Below are positions 10,982 to 21,075 of a stretch of 64,000 nucleotides of DNA, in pieces (within the stretch, counting starts at the first letter, position 1; each line of letters begins with the position of its first letter). The notes under the pieces were generated by a model. That model had not been told where the DNA came from. It made no database searches and saw only the letters and a program-made list of their open reading frames with translations. Origin of the DNA: Taudactylus pleione. Its lineage: Eukaryota > Chordata > Amphibia > Anura > Myobatrachidae. Position numbers and translations under genes: made by a program. The stretch is taken from contig JAUIMM010000126.1 in NCBI GenBank assembly GCA_031769625.1, positions 2,690,001 to 2,754,000 of the forward strand, read 5' to 3'.

Positions 10982-12157
10982 GTGGCTAAAAAAATCTTGC
11001 CATTTCAGGTTGATCTGGGTCGGATTGTTCTGGCCATGCTCCCGGAAGCCGACCAACCTCAATCTCATCCCAGGCGTAGGCATCGTAGGCGTGCAAGGCC
11101 CCAGATATTTCGAACACATGTCACCCTTTTTGGAATGCCCGATGATGAGGTTTTAAGACGCTACCGTCTTCCTCCCAAAATCATCATAAACACTCTCTCA
11201 TTAATAGAGAGTGATCTTGAGCGGCAAATTGACAGTCCTACAGCAATACCACCACTTACGCAATTTATGGCGGTGTTACATTTCTGTGCCTCAGGATCAT
11301 TTCAAACAACGGTGGGAATAGAGGCGGGCATCTCACAATCCTCCTTTTCCCGGATCCTGAGGGCAGTGATGGAGGCACTTTTCAAGCACCTCCATCATTT
11401 TATTCAAATGCCTTTGGATATGGGTGCCCTTAGTGTGACCAAGGCCAATTTATACCAAATAGCTGGCTTCCCACACATCATAGGGGTTGTGGATGGTACT
11501 CACATACCACTTCAGCCTCCAGCACGGCTGGAGGCCATATTTCGCAACCGTAAACACTATCACTCCCTGAATGTAATGGTGGTATGTGATGCCTCCCTCC
11601 AGATCCTGTCCCTGAATGCAAAATTACCAGGAAGTGCACATGACTCCTTCGTCATCCGGCAATCAGGGATATGGCACAAATTAACCAACCTACAAGCTGG
11701 TGATGCATGGCTTCTGGGTAAGTGGAGACCTTTAGTACATAACAATGTTAAGCTTGATACACAGTGATCCTGATGTTGTCTATTCTTTTTCACAGGAGAC
11801 AGTGGCTACCCTTGCATGCCCTGGCTGCTCACTCCTTATTTGGCTCCCACACCAGGCCCACAAAGTGAGTTTAATACCGCACTTACAGCCACCAGGCAAG
11901 TGGTGGAGCGCTGTATCGGCCTTTTAAAAGGCCGATTCAGATGCCTCCACCGCTCTGGTGGCGAGCTCATGTATTTGCCGGATATGGTTTCAAAAATTGT
12001 GGTCCTGTGTGGGATATTTCACAACATCGCCATAAGGAGTGGTGTCCCAATGCAGCCAGAGGATGCCTTACCTGAGGATGGCCCCCCTGAGGTTGGTCGG
12101 AGGTCAGTATGTGGGGGGGCCATACGCGATGATGTGGTGGCCAGATATTTTAGGTAA
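10982..12157 (+). CDS. Harbinger DDE transposase (HARBI1-like), 365 aa, 2 exons
   Basis: Exons 10982-11717 and 11796-12157 join with GT-AG in phase to give 1,098 nt. Residues about 30-40 are Arg/His-rich (RRRHRRR), a plausible DNA-binding or nuclear segment. The catalytic core shows VVDGTHIPL (Asp171), GSAHDSF (Asp221) and QVVERCIGLLKGRF (Glu283), which fits the DDE triad of the DDE_4/HARBI1 family. The conserved FRNRKHYHSLNVMVVCD block lies between the first two. The start may instead be Met at 11036 if an upstream intron ends at 11009. It would cut at the GGCCCT ends with a 3-bp target preference. The 78-bp intron falls between the second Asp and the Glu. Confidence 0.92.
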
Positions 12158-12946
12158 TTATTGACCAAACAACAGTGTTTATACCCAATGTGTTACGGTT
12201 TGTTTGCATTCATCTTTTTTTTTATTAATTTTTTCCCCATCTTCTGTTTGTTTGCATAATCTTTGGCACTCCCACGATGACTACTTCCTGCAACCCTTCA
12301 AAAACCTTTATGTGGAAACGTGTGGAATATATTATGTAACCCATATTGCAACGCCATATTTGTGGAATCATGTGGGCATGGTCCTTCGTCAACCAGTTCT
12401 TGATTTGTTGTGTGTTTGTTTCCTGTTTTTGGTATGTGGTGTATTTCTGATTATCACTGTGTGTTTTGTTTGTGAGTGACCACTTTGTTTTTTGATTTCT
12501 GTTGTGAATACATTTTTTGAGAGTGTAATTTGGTTCCTTTTTGGGCACGTTAGAAGCAAGTGTAACCAGGCTCACAAACGTTACATTTGCCTGAGGGGTA
12601 ACCCAGTAATGAAGCAAGTTGAGCTAAAATGTAATATGTTTTCGGGGTACAAACCAACACACCAAGTAATCCTGTACAATCAGTTGGCTTGGTAAGATCG
12701 GCCTAAGCAGCTTAACCACCAAATAGGAACCTGTAAAATGTTGTAAACTATAATGTTACCCACCCCAAAAAAGGAAAATGACATTGGTACTGGTAGGTGT
12801 TTCTTGTGCCTGTTTGCCTTCAAAATACAACACACAATCTTTAGTGAGAATAATTGGCAATCCTTGCTTGAAGAGTCTACTTATGTCAGTGTAAAGAATC
12901 TTTGATTTACAAAAAACGCATGAGACAGAGCGTTAATTATAACTGA
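12158..12946. other. Non-coding part of Harbinger between convergent genes
   Basis: The transposase (plus) and second Myb-like gene (minus) converge here. No further open frame has recognisable motifs. No clear plus-strand AATAAA was found close to the transposase stop. Confidence 0.5.
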
Positions 12947-12952
12947 TTTATT
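12947..12952 (-). terminator. Polyadenylation signal of second Myb-like gene
   Basis: TTTATT on plus is AATAAA on minus, 34 bp past the stop codon at 12986, followed after the coding strand by an A/T-rich stretch. Confidence 0.6.
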
Positions 12953-12985
12953 TTTAAACAATTTGTAAAAAAAAAAAAAAAAAAA

Positions 12986-14136
12986 CTAATTCCTAATGAG
13001 GACTGCCAGATGGTCAAGGCCCTGCAGCAGCCCAGTGACTTGCTCCCGCATACGGGCCACACACTGACATATTTCAGCCCGATGCCTCTGTTCCTCTGTG
13101 GGTGACAAAAGTTTGGGGATTAATACATCAATAATGAAGCCACATTCAAAAACAACACAAAACAAGCAAACCAAAACTTAAAAGCTTGTGAAAAAAACCA
13201 TCATTACACGGATAAAACCCAGCACCCCAAAATGTTGTAGGCCAAAAATACAAGGGCCAAAAAAAAATGCCCACAGGTGTGATATGTGTATGGTGAAATC
13301 AGCAGGAACAGGTAAAGATAACCCCAAAAAAAACAAAAAGGCGACAAAAAGCCCACAAAAAAGGGGACGACACATGATTACATACAAACAGTTTGTGGTG
13401 CCAAAAAAAAAAAAAGCAAAAACATACCGTTCTGCAAAACGCCAGAGCGAGAAGCCACTCCTTCGACCTCCTCGGAGGTGGCTACATTCCCCAAACCTAG
13501 GGGCAGGGTGTTGGCTGAATCCGGGGAGGGGGTATTTGGAGGAGGGGCGGTTGGAGGAGAGGGGGAATTGGGCTGGAGGGGAAGGAGCCCCGAAATCTTG
13601 GCCACAGGGTCTGGGGAGGAGGGGGTAATTGAGGAATTGGGGGTTGGCGAGAGGGGCCGTGACCGGCGTCTTGTCTGACGCCGTAATCTTTGCTGTGCCC
13701 CTAAAAGATGTGAAAAAAATTGTGGTTAGTTTCAACATGAATCCAAAAAATAAAAAAATTTAAGACAACACAAATTGGAAAACATGGCCATGCAGATATA
13801 AGTACAATGAATAAATAGGACAGACATGAAAACATGCACACGCAGTTAGGGCCCACAAGATAAACATGAAAACCACAGTCCATAAAACTTACTTTCCGCG
13901 ATCTGCATGCGAAAGCATGCCAGCAAGCGGGGCGTCCGCCGGTGCAGGTCCGACCACCTGCGCTCCAGCTGGCCGATATGTCGGCGTGAGCCGAAGGAGC
14001 GCAGGCGGCGACGTACCTCCGCATATGCGGAATGCTTTCTGCGATTTGTGATGGGTGGAGGCTGCCTGGTGATCCGCCTGTCCATCACCTTCGTGAGCAC
14101 CAGCAGCTCGCACCTGGTGAATGCGGCGGCTCTCAT
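12986..14136 (-). CDS. Harbinger Myb/SANT-like protein 2, 208 aa, 3 exons
   Basis: Exons 13893-14136, 13428-13700 and 12986-13095 (complement) join with GT-AG in phase for 627 nt, exactly 209 codons. Residues 1-81 resemble a Myb/SANT trihelix: FTRCELLVLTKVMDRRI, then SAYAEVRRRLRSFG, then RHIGQLERRWSDLHRR, with the QLxRRWxDL signature of helix three. The middle is Pro/Ser-rich and low complexity. The C-terminal 36 residues (EEQRHRAEICQCVARMREQ) form a predicted amphipathic helix. It differs from the first Myb-like protein in sequence and exon plan, so it is not a simple duplicate. I found no stop or frameshift. Function is inferred from fold only; it could be a second DNA-binding partner or a captured host gene. 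Confidence 0.8.
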
Positions 14137-14812
14137 GATGGCAATGGTGTATTTTTTAAAAATTAATTTTAATAAAGCACCAAAAAAAAATTTGATTGGC
14201 TAATGTATTTTGGAAATTAACAGGACCAATTCTATTGGTTAGTGTATGAGTCATGTGTTCGACAGGGCCAGAAATCTCTTGAGAGTTATGATAGGCTTGA
14301 TGCAGTGACATGCGTAAGCAAATTTAAATAAAGAAATGAACCCCGGAAAATATGCGGGGATCGAAACAAATAGAACAATTGTTTAATTGGGGCTAACATG
14401 TATTTTGACCAATAAAGGCGAATGTTTAAGCCGTACGTATTCTGCAGGTAAACACAAACATGGACAAGATTAAAGTTTATTGCATTGTGTTGAAAAAAAA
14501 AAAACAATTAAGCTAATTGATACATTGATTGGCAAGATACGATTGAGGGAGGTAGGCAGAATAAACGAGCAGGTAATCGGATCGGACAGGCCCACTTCTG
14601 GTTTGTACTTGTGCGTGCGTTCCCTTCAAGCCATTTCGGGGATGTACGCTCGCTATTTGGCACGCTCGTTAGTTAGAGGAGGGGTCTGTTGAGTTTGGGG
14701 CGGATTTTTATCTGTGTACGAAAATACGAGCGAGTGCTTGAATTTAAATATTTTTTTACGTACGCCGAACGTACGTACGCCCACTTGCGTCCGGGTCTGA
14801 ATCAGGGCCTGA

Positions 14813-14990
14813 GTCTTGACAAAGTCATACAGCATCATAAGGTTGTAATGGTTGAGGCCAATGTATGACCTCGCCAGCAGACAAGTTATTGAGATTTAAC
14901 CACCCACGGAAGAACCTAGGCCTGCATTGGTTCTGCGGTGCCTCAATAAGCTGTTGTTATTCATCTGCTTCAGGCTCCTAGGTCCTCTTA
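14813..14990 (-). pseudogene. Mariner remnant (probable part 2)
   Basis: This is the sequence directly beyond the Harbinger target duplication. On the minus strand, deleting the Harbinger and one TGA joins it to the mariner remnant at 6843-7542. It has a short segment reading IHWPQPLQPYDAV but no strong motif, so the assignment rests on position. The expected right mariner terminus was not found, so the element is truncated. Confidence 0.45.
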
Positions 14991-15164
14991 GCGTTGATTT
15001 GCATATCGCAGGAAAGTTGCCAGCATTGCATATCCTGGATTAGCAATTATTCCTATAGCACAGTGCAGCACATGCTTATGTCCACTTTTATAAGGAACAC
15101 TATTAAGTTACAAGCAATAGAATGCTGTTTAGAAGCTCAAAACGTCTGTCTGTTATTAATCTAT

Positions 15165-15430
15165 TATTTTGGGGATTTTGGGTTTGATTTTGTGTTCGAT
15201 TTGTGTTCAATTTTCTAAAAGAATGTTAGTAAATCAGGGGATCCTATGTTTGTCTATGTAAAAGTACCAATGTTTTGACTATATTTGATTTTAAAGGGGA
15301 TTCTGCTTTATATTCAATTTTACATTCAGTTTTGCCTTTATGAAATCTCTGAAGTGCAAAATCAAATGAAAATTTCATTCAAATAAACCACAAATCCAAA
15401 ATCTAGCAAAATCAAACTTTAGAAAATGTA
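15165..15430. mobile_element. Foldback MITE-like repeat rich in GATTTTG, second copy
   Basis: The left part contains TTTGATTTTGTGTTCGATTTG and the right part its complement-like CAAAATCAAACTTTAG. Composition and inverted layout match 6585-6830. Confidence 0.4.
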
Positions 15431-15790
15431 CCCCATGGTCTTCGGTAATGTTGATTTAAACCCTCAGATGATTAAAAGCCAAATGCTGTCCTCAGGACCA
15501 TAAGACGTCTTTCAGTGTTTCTGTTAAAGAATTCCTAGATGCACGCAATGCTGTGAAAAAGTGGAGTTTTACCTCAAGCATACAATATTACAGTATGCCT
15601 GCAAGGAGCTGGAGGAGAATCGAGAACCTCTACTGAAGTCATTTCACCAGGACAGCCATGTACAGTATGTAGAAGACATTTATTGCGTGGGGAGCTGAAA
15701 GTAGGCATTTGATTGTTATGAAGTGGGCGCTCTTACTAAACCCATCCACTACTGTGTTATGGCTTTTCTGAGGATATATTCAGTAACAAA
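15431..15790. other. Nothing recognised
   Basis: Short stretch without motifs between two repeats. Confidence 0.4.
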
Positions 15791-16060
15791 GGGCCTGATT
15801 CAGAGATCGACGCTAATGCGATCGCAGATTTGACTTCGCATGGAAAATATGCTAATAGTTCCAAAGCTTACACGAGCATAAGGACGCCCACTACTGCCTT
15901 CTCATATTCATACAACATCACCTACCTGCGTAGATATTGGTAATATTGACGCACATCGAGCACCCATCTTGCCATTGTGGCAGGTTTGACCAGCCAAACA
16001 CTCGGCAGCTCACAAGGGCTAAGTTATGCATGCCCATGTAACGGCATTTAAACGGTGAGA
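15791..16060. mobile_element. Harbinger-type MITE, left part only
   Basis: GGGCCTGATTCAGAGATCGA at 15791 is a clear left terminus of the family, followed by the usual ACGCTAATGCGATCGCA block and a GCACGCCCAC-like segment on the other strand. No matching right terminus was found downstream, so the end given is approximate. Confidence 0.6.
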
Positions 16061-16289
16061 TAATTCAATAAGTCTGGGGTCAGTGGCATCCCTCCCCGCG
16101 GTGTCACCTGGTGCACAGGTAAGCACATTCAACATTACAGAAGATTCTGTGTTAATGAATTGTAAGAATTTCAAAAAATATCCATTGCATTAGGAAATTA
16201 AAATGTTAAAAATGTTGAAATTGTAAATACATTGCATAGTCATTGTGGGTCTGATTTATAGTTAGGAGCAAATCCAGCTACAGGGTGTA

Positions 16290-17150
16290 AAACATACACC
16301 TGGAAAAGCATTTTGTGCTATGGGGGGAGTTTGATACACAACCTGAAGCAGTTATACATACACCCACGAGGGGGAGAGTGGGTACTAATTACTCGTGCCT
16401 GGGCCCAGTTTGAGGTGTCTAGCAGGGGCTCGGGTCGACCCCCTGTAACACTTTTTACCTCCTGTCAGCTGGTGGCAGCAGTCTCTCTCTCTACAGCCCA
16501 GCACATGCTGCTGTTGGGCTGCGGAAGGTCCAGGGAGGCTGCTGCTGGCGAGTCTCTCTCTGACTGCATAATTTGTCAGACAGAGCAATTGGTACCCCCA
16601 TGTGCAGCGCACACGCATATTTTTTTTTGTAAGGAGAGTGGTCACACCTCCACTATTTGGTCACACCCACTGCAATACCCAGGCCTGTCCCCACACTGTA
16701 CCTGTATATACACATATTTGCAGCTGAAAGGAGACTGGTGAACACTGGATGATGTGAGGCTGACGGCAGCTTCTGTAGCTAGGATCCTCTCTCCTGGACA
16801 TTCTGTATGCAGAGAGCTCTGTTGATAAGAGCTCTTATCAGGGCCAGCTGTGGCAATCATGGTCACACACTGTGCCTCTGTCTCCAAAAAAAAGACATTT
16901 GGCCCATAAGGGGAGAAAAAAAATAAAACTAATTTATTATTCATTGCCACCATCCCACTCCCACTGAAGTTTGACCCTGACCTCACCTATCAGATGTCTC
17001 ACTTTGTCACTCGATTTCTCAGGCTCAGTCACTTCAACTTGCAGAGCCAGAGACATCATGCAGTGGAAGAAGAGAAGATAGGAGCTCCACCTCCCAGTCC
17101 CTCCTGCCTTAGCTGCCACTCACTTCACTAGTGTACTGACTGCATGCAAA
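16290..17150. repeat. Uncharacterised dispersed repeat, partly shared with 41787-42126
   Basis: The stretch at about 16490-16680 shares CAGCCCAGCACATGCTGCTG, a TTTTTTTTGT run and a following GGTCACACC/GGCCATGCC segment with the hAT MITE at 41787. It is therefore probably a diverged hAT-type non-autonomous copy. Ends were not found. The open frames are not supported as genes. Confidence 0.4.
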
Positions 17151-17179
17151 GTCTCTCTGTGCAGAATGCAGGGCACTCT

Positions 17180-17680
17180 GGGCCTGATTCAGAGCCGGAC
17201 ACTCTTTCAGAGCGCTTGCTCTGAATCAGTGCCCACCTATTGTATTTTTAGAGCGGCCTCCTGGCCGCTCGCATAGCTGTGGGTTACCACCCACAGCTAG
17301 TGTGAGCGGCCAGGATGATGGTTGCGATGGTCAAGACCATCACGACCATCGGGCTTGAGACGAGACCCTTGCGGTAGGGTCTCGTTGCCGCAAGCCCAAG
17401 AGTGCTTTTGGCTCTGACAGAGCCAAAAGCACTCCCACTGACATCACTTGTGATGTCAGTGGGGCCGGCCCTAGATGGTAGGCGTTCCCATGGGAACGCC
17501 TCTGTCTGGGCAGCCACGCCCCCGGCCCGCCCACCAAAGGGGCATACTGTCACTCAACATCACTATCCAGGTCTCGCGCATGCACACGATGGAGCCGGCT
17601 CCGTTGTGCGCATGTGCACTGGGCTAACATTGACCCGCTTGCGAGTGCTCAGCGCTCGCGAGCAGGTCTGAATCAGGCCC
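17180..17680. mobile_element. Polypalindromic Harbinger MITE, 501 bp, TSD TCT
   Basis: Ends GGGCCTGATTCAGA and TCTGAATCAGGCCC, flanked by TCT (17177-17179, 17681-17683). The first ~55 bp are a hairpin ending in a second inverted terminus (GCTCTGAATCAGTGCCC). The interior is a series of hairpins, including GAGTGCTTTTGGCTCT with its exact complement at 17400-17434, CCCACTGACATCAC with its complement, and GGCGTTCCCATGGGAACGCC (perfect 20 bp). It is a sister of the elements at 40645 and 53148. Confidence 0.88.
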
Positions 17681-17959
17681 TCTGTGTGGGTGTTATGGTT
17701 TCCTAGGCCATGCTGTGTAAACCCCTTAGAACTCAAGCTAATGAGATCTTCTGCTAATAACAACCCCCCGTTAGTAGAATTGATTATGTTCACTGGTACT
17801 TAGGTGGCCGCCTGGACTTAAACTCAGAGTAGTAGTGGTTTACACAGATACCTTGGTAGACCAAAGTTTCATGTGAGAGAGTAGGTGCTTGATGGGAAAT
17901 AGTGTGACTAATACAGTCAGAGAATTGGATACAACTGGTATGTTGATGGTGTGACAAAA

Positions 17960-18770
17960 GAGCAAGTCATGCAGCTTTGAGAGCCTATGGTGCAGCTTGA
18001 AACCAAGTGGAGTGGCTCCGTGAGCAGGTGGTGCGGCTTTGAGAGCCAATGTGACTTGAGAGCCGGTTGTGCAACTTGAGAGCCGGTGATGCAACCTTGT
18101 GAGCAGGTGATGCGGCTTGTGAGCTGGTGGTGCGGCTTGAGAGCCAATGATGCGGCCTCATGAGCAGATGATGCAGATTTTAAAGCCAGTGCGGCTTGGG
18201 AGCTGGTGGTGCGGCTTCAGAGCCGATGATGCGGCTTTGTGAGAAGGTAATGTGGATTTCAGAGCCGATGCAGCTTGAGAGCCAGTGGTGCGGCTTTGAG
18301 AGCCAGTTGTGCAACTTGAGAGCCGGTGATGCAACCTTGTGAGCAGGTGATGTGGCTTGTGAGCCGGTGGTGCGGCTTGAGAGCCGATGATGCAGCCTCA
18401 TGAGCAGGTGATGCAGATTTTAGAGCCAGTGCGGCTTGGGAGCTAGTGGTGTGGCTTCAGAGCCGATGATGAGGCTTTGTGAGCAGGTAATGTGAATTTC
18501 AGAGCCGATGCAGCTTGAGATGCCAGTGGTGCGGCTTTGAGAGCCAATGGTGCGGCTTGAGAGCTGGGGATGCGGCCTGAGAGCCGGTGGTGTGGCTTGA
18601 GAGCCGATGTAGCTTGCAAGCTGGTGGTGTGGCTTGAGAGCCGGTGGTGTGACTTGAGAGCCGGGGATGCGGCCTGAGAGATGGTGGTGTGGCTTGAGAG
18701 CCAATGCAGCTTACGAGCCGGTAATGTGGCTTGAAAACCGAGAATGCGGCTTGGTGAGCCGGAGCAGCAT
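17960..18770. repeat. 20-bp minisatellite with 240-bp higher-order unit
   Basis: The unit is about 20 bp (GAGCCGGTGGTGCGGCTT-like, with variants). The blocks starting at 18067 and 18307 match almost base for base for about 230 bp, giving a 240-bp higher-order repeat of roughly twelve units. Minus-strand frames here read as Ser/His/Pro-rich repeats and are not genes. Confidence 0.9.
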
Positions 18771-19249
18771 GGAAGCTAGTAAATGAGAGTCCACTACGAA
18801 TAAGGAACAATAACAAACACAGATCATGTAGCAGAGCCGAGAGATCCAAAAGGAAACCCTATAATCGGAGAGGCGGCAAAAGACCAGCGTGTACAAATAA
18901 GGAAAGGATCCAATCATGCTGTGTTGTGGTTCAGACGTGACATCCTGCGGCGTCCGGATCACCTAGCAAATGATGGAAGGACTCCAGGTGAAACACTGGC
19001 AGATGTGGCTGCGTGACCTATGACACAAGGCCAACACATTGCCATTCATAAGTCATGGCCTAGGCCACATCTGAGCCGCCAGAAGAGCCCAACGCTGCTT
19101 GGGCCAGAACAATTTAGCACTGCAGTAACTGGCTCAATTATAACTATCAAGAATTAATACCCCCTCCCACTGATCTCTGACCTCTGAGAGGTCTGTGTAA
19201 TGCCACATCTATCTTGCAAGTATATATGTATTCCCTTTTTAGGTACCTA
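18771..19249. other. No recognised feature
   Basis: Contains ordinary-looking sequence between the minisatellite and the gypsy relic. It may be the degraded 5' part of the retroelement, but I see no protein motif to show it. Confidence 0.35.
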
Positions 19250-21075
19250 CTACAGATATTGGTTCTCAGCTATCTGGATGATATCCTCATTGTCTCCAGC
19301 ATGCTTTATGGAAATCACAATAATGTGAGAAAGTTATTGCAGAGGCTCATGTATAACTAACTATTTGACAAAATCCAGAATAGTTCATTCAACATGCGTC
19401 AGTCTAGCTGATGTGGAACTACACATCCCAGCATACTATGCCATAGTTTTAGCATGCCTTAATAGCAAACCGTGACAGGTTATTTTGGGATGTGTAGTTA
19501 AAAAGCAGCTGGAGGGCCGCATATTGAATACCCCTGCAGTACAGTCTTAGCTTCCTGGGAAATATAATTTCAGAGAGGACATAAAAATGGAACTGTAGAA
19601 AGTGTACACTATGCTTAATTGGCCTGTGCCTAAAAGGAGAAAGTAAATCCAGAGATTTGAGAGGTTAGCAGCTTCTACATATGTTTTATTTGTTGTTATC
19701 TCTGTAACTGGCTTGACCAGGATACATGGATTACCCAGTGGCTTTTGATACATTGAAATTTCTATTCACCTTTGCGCTGATACTCTGGCATTGTGTCCCC
19801 TGTCAGGTCTATATACAAAGTCAATGTACCCAAGAATGGAGGAGGAGCCATAGTCTCCAAAATGGATGACAATTATATCTTCCACCCCTATGCCTTCTTT
19901 TCAAAAATGTTCACCACCGCTGAGGTCAATTACAACATGGGAAATTGGGAGTTGCTGCCATTCATTAAGTAGAGGCACCTTCTGGAGGTGTCAGATTCCT
20001 TCTATATCCTTATACACCAATATATCTGCTGTATACAGCATACAGGGGACAAAGAGGTTCAACTCTCAGCAGACATGGTTTGCACTATTCCTAACCAGGT
20101 TCAACTAAATCATAACAAAACAACCTAGATACAGCAAGTCAAGGCCATTGTAGTTCTCTCCCATTCGATCCATCATGGAGTGCGAAAATATTATGCCTTC
20201 AATTTTGTTTCTGGGAGCAGATATTCTCTTGGAGATATTGAACAGTGTCCAGGTCTCTTGTGGATTGAACAATCTGTAAGGAAGGATGTTGTCTCCTTTG
20301 TCCAATAATGCATTACCTGTAGAAGCACCAAGGTATATGGACCATATCCTCTGAGTTTCTGATACCTCCGCCAACATCAGAGAGCCCATGAACCCATATA
20401 TCCATTGATTTCAACATCAATCTCTACAGCTCCAATGTAATGCCACTATCCTGGTAGTAGTGGATCAAGTTCAAGTCTATTTCTAGATGCTCACCAATGA
20501 ATTCTTGTGTTTGACTTCCCTTGGAGATCATCTCCAACTGAGTGTCCAGTTTGCGACTAAATTTTGACTACCTTTTCACAAGGGGCTGAAAATTCACTCC
20601 ACTTCTTGTCCATTTACCATGCAAACAGAGAGAAAGAGTGTGCTAATTAATACTATGAGCACTTTCTATGATGCTTTATTTCATGTCCAGGACTGGTCCA
20701 AAACACTTTGTTTGGTAGATGTCTCACAGAACAACTTGCTGCAGGACTCCATGGGGGTATTACCAATCTTCCTTAACCATGGTGGTCATCCTATCTTTCC
20801 ATGTCCCTTCAGTGCAAGATCTCCTGAAAGCAGTGGTAGCTAACAAAAAACGTTTATGGACCAGAGGAAAAGAGACGGCACATTATCTCAGGGTGAAATA
20901 AAGTGTGGCTCTATACATGCAATATCACCCTGCAGTAGATTTATTGGACCACCAGGAATAGATCATGTAATTGACCATTGATTTCCACAGATTCAGGAGA
21001 GCTATGCAATACCTGGTGCACTAGAAGAACTTTGATCCTGATGACAACTCTTGGATTAAGCCAGTTTATCTTAAA
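19250..21075 (+). pseudogene. Ty3/gypsy chromovirus pol relic
   Basis: In order on plus I read a reverse transcriptase motif YLDDILIVSS (19271 onward), then RNase H-like AEVNYNMGNWELLPF (about 19918-19965), then an integrase C-terminal stretch beginning QTER (about 20620) with VQDWSKTL, NHGGHPIFP and similar, and finally YLVH*KNFDPDDNSWIKP (about 21010-21060), which fits a chromodomain (YLVxWx...SWxP). Several frameshifts and stops are present, so it is dead. Chromodomain-bearing gypsy elements (chromoviruses) are known in fish and amphibians. No LTRs were recognised. A MITE interrupts it at 19376-19536. Confidence 0.82.
19376..19536. mobile_element. MITE inserted in gypsy relic
   Basis: Terminal regions are inverted copies: CAGAATAGTTCATTCAACATG on the left and, on the complementary strand, CAGGGGTATTCAATATGCGG on the right. 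Both are followed inward by CAGCTG-like and AACTACACATCCCA segments, which are exact inverted matches. CAGGG-type ends suggest hAT. I could not find a clean 8-bp duplication. Confidence 0.65.

Larger units (their letters stand above)
7546..14809. mobile_element. Complete PIF/Harbinger transposon, 7,264 bp
   Basis: Ends are GGCCCTCATTCAGA (left) and TCTGAATCAGGGCC (right), one mismatch as inverted repeats, flanked by TGA on both sides (7543-7545 and 14810-14812). Inside are three genes with consistent GT-AG introns: a Myb/SANT-like protein on minus, a DDE transposase on plus and a second Myb/SANT-like protein on minus. All three reading frames assembled without a stop or frameshift, so the copy looks recent. 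It lies inside a decayed mariner. Harbinger elements usually encode two proteins, so the third is unusual. Confidence 0.92.

Noticed and set aside
12204..12617. Open frames of 91 and 130 codons after the transposase
   Set aside because: They overlap each other on opposite strands in T-rich non-coding DNA between convergent genes, and have no motif or splice support.
17840..18962. Multiple His/Ser-rich minus frames that look like a repeat protein
   Set aside because: They are the 20-bp minisatellite translated.
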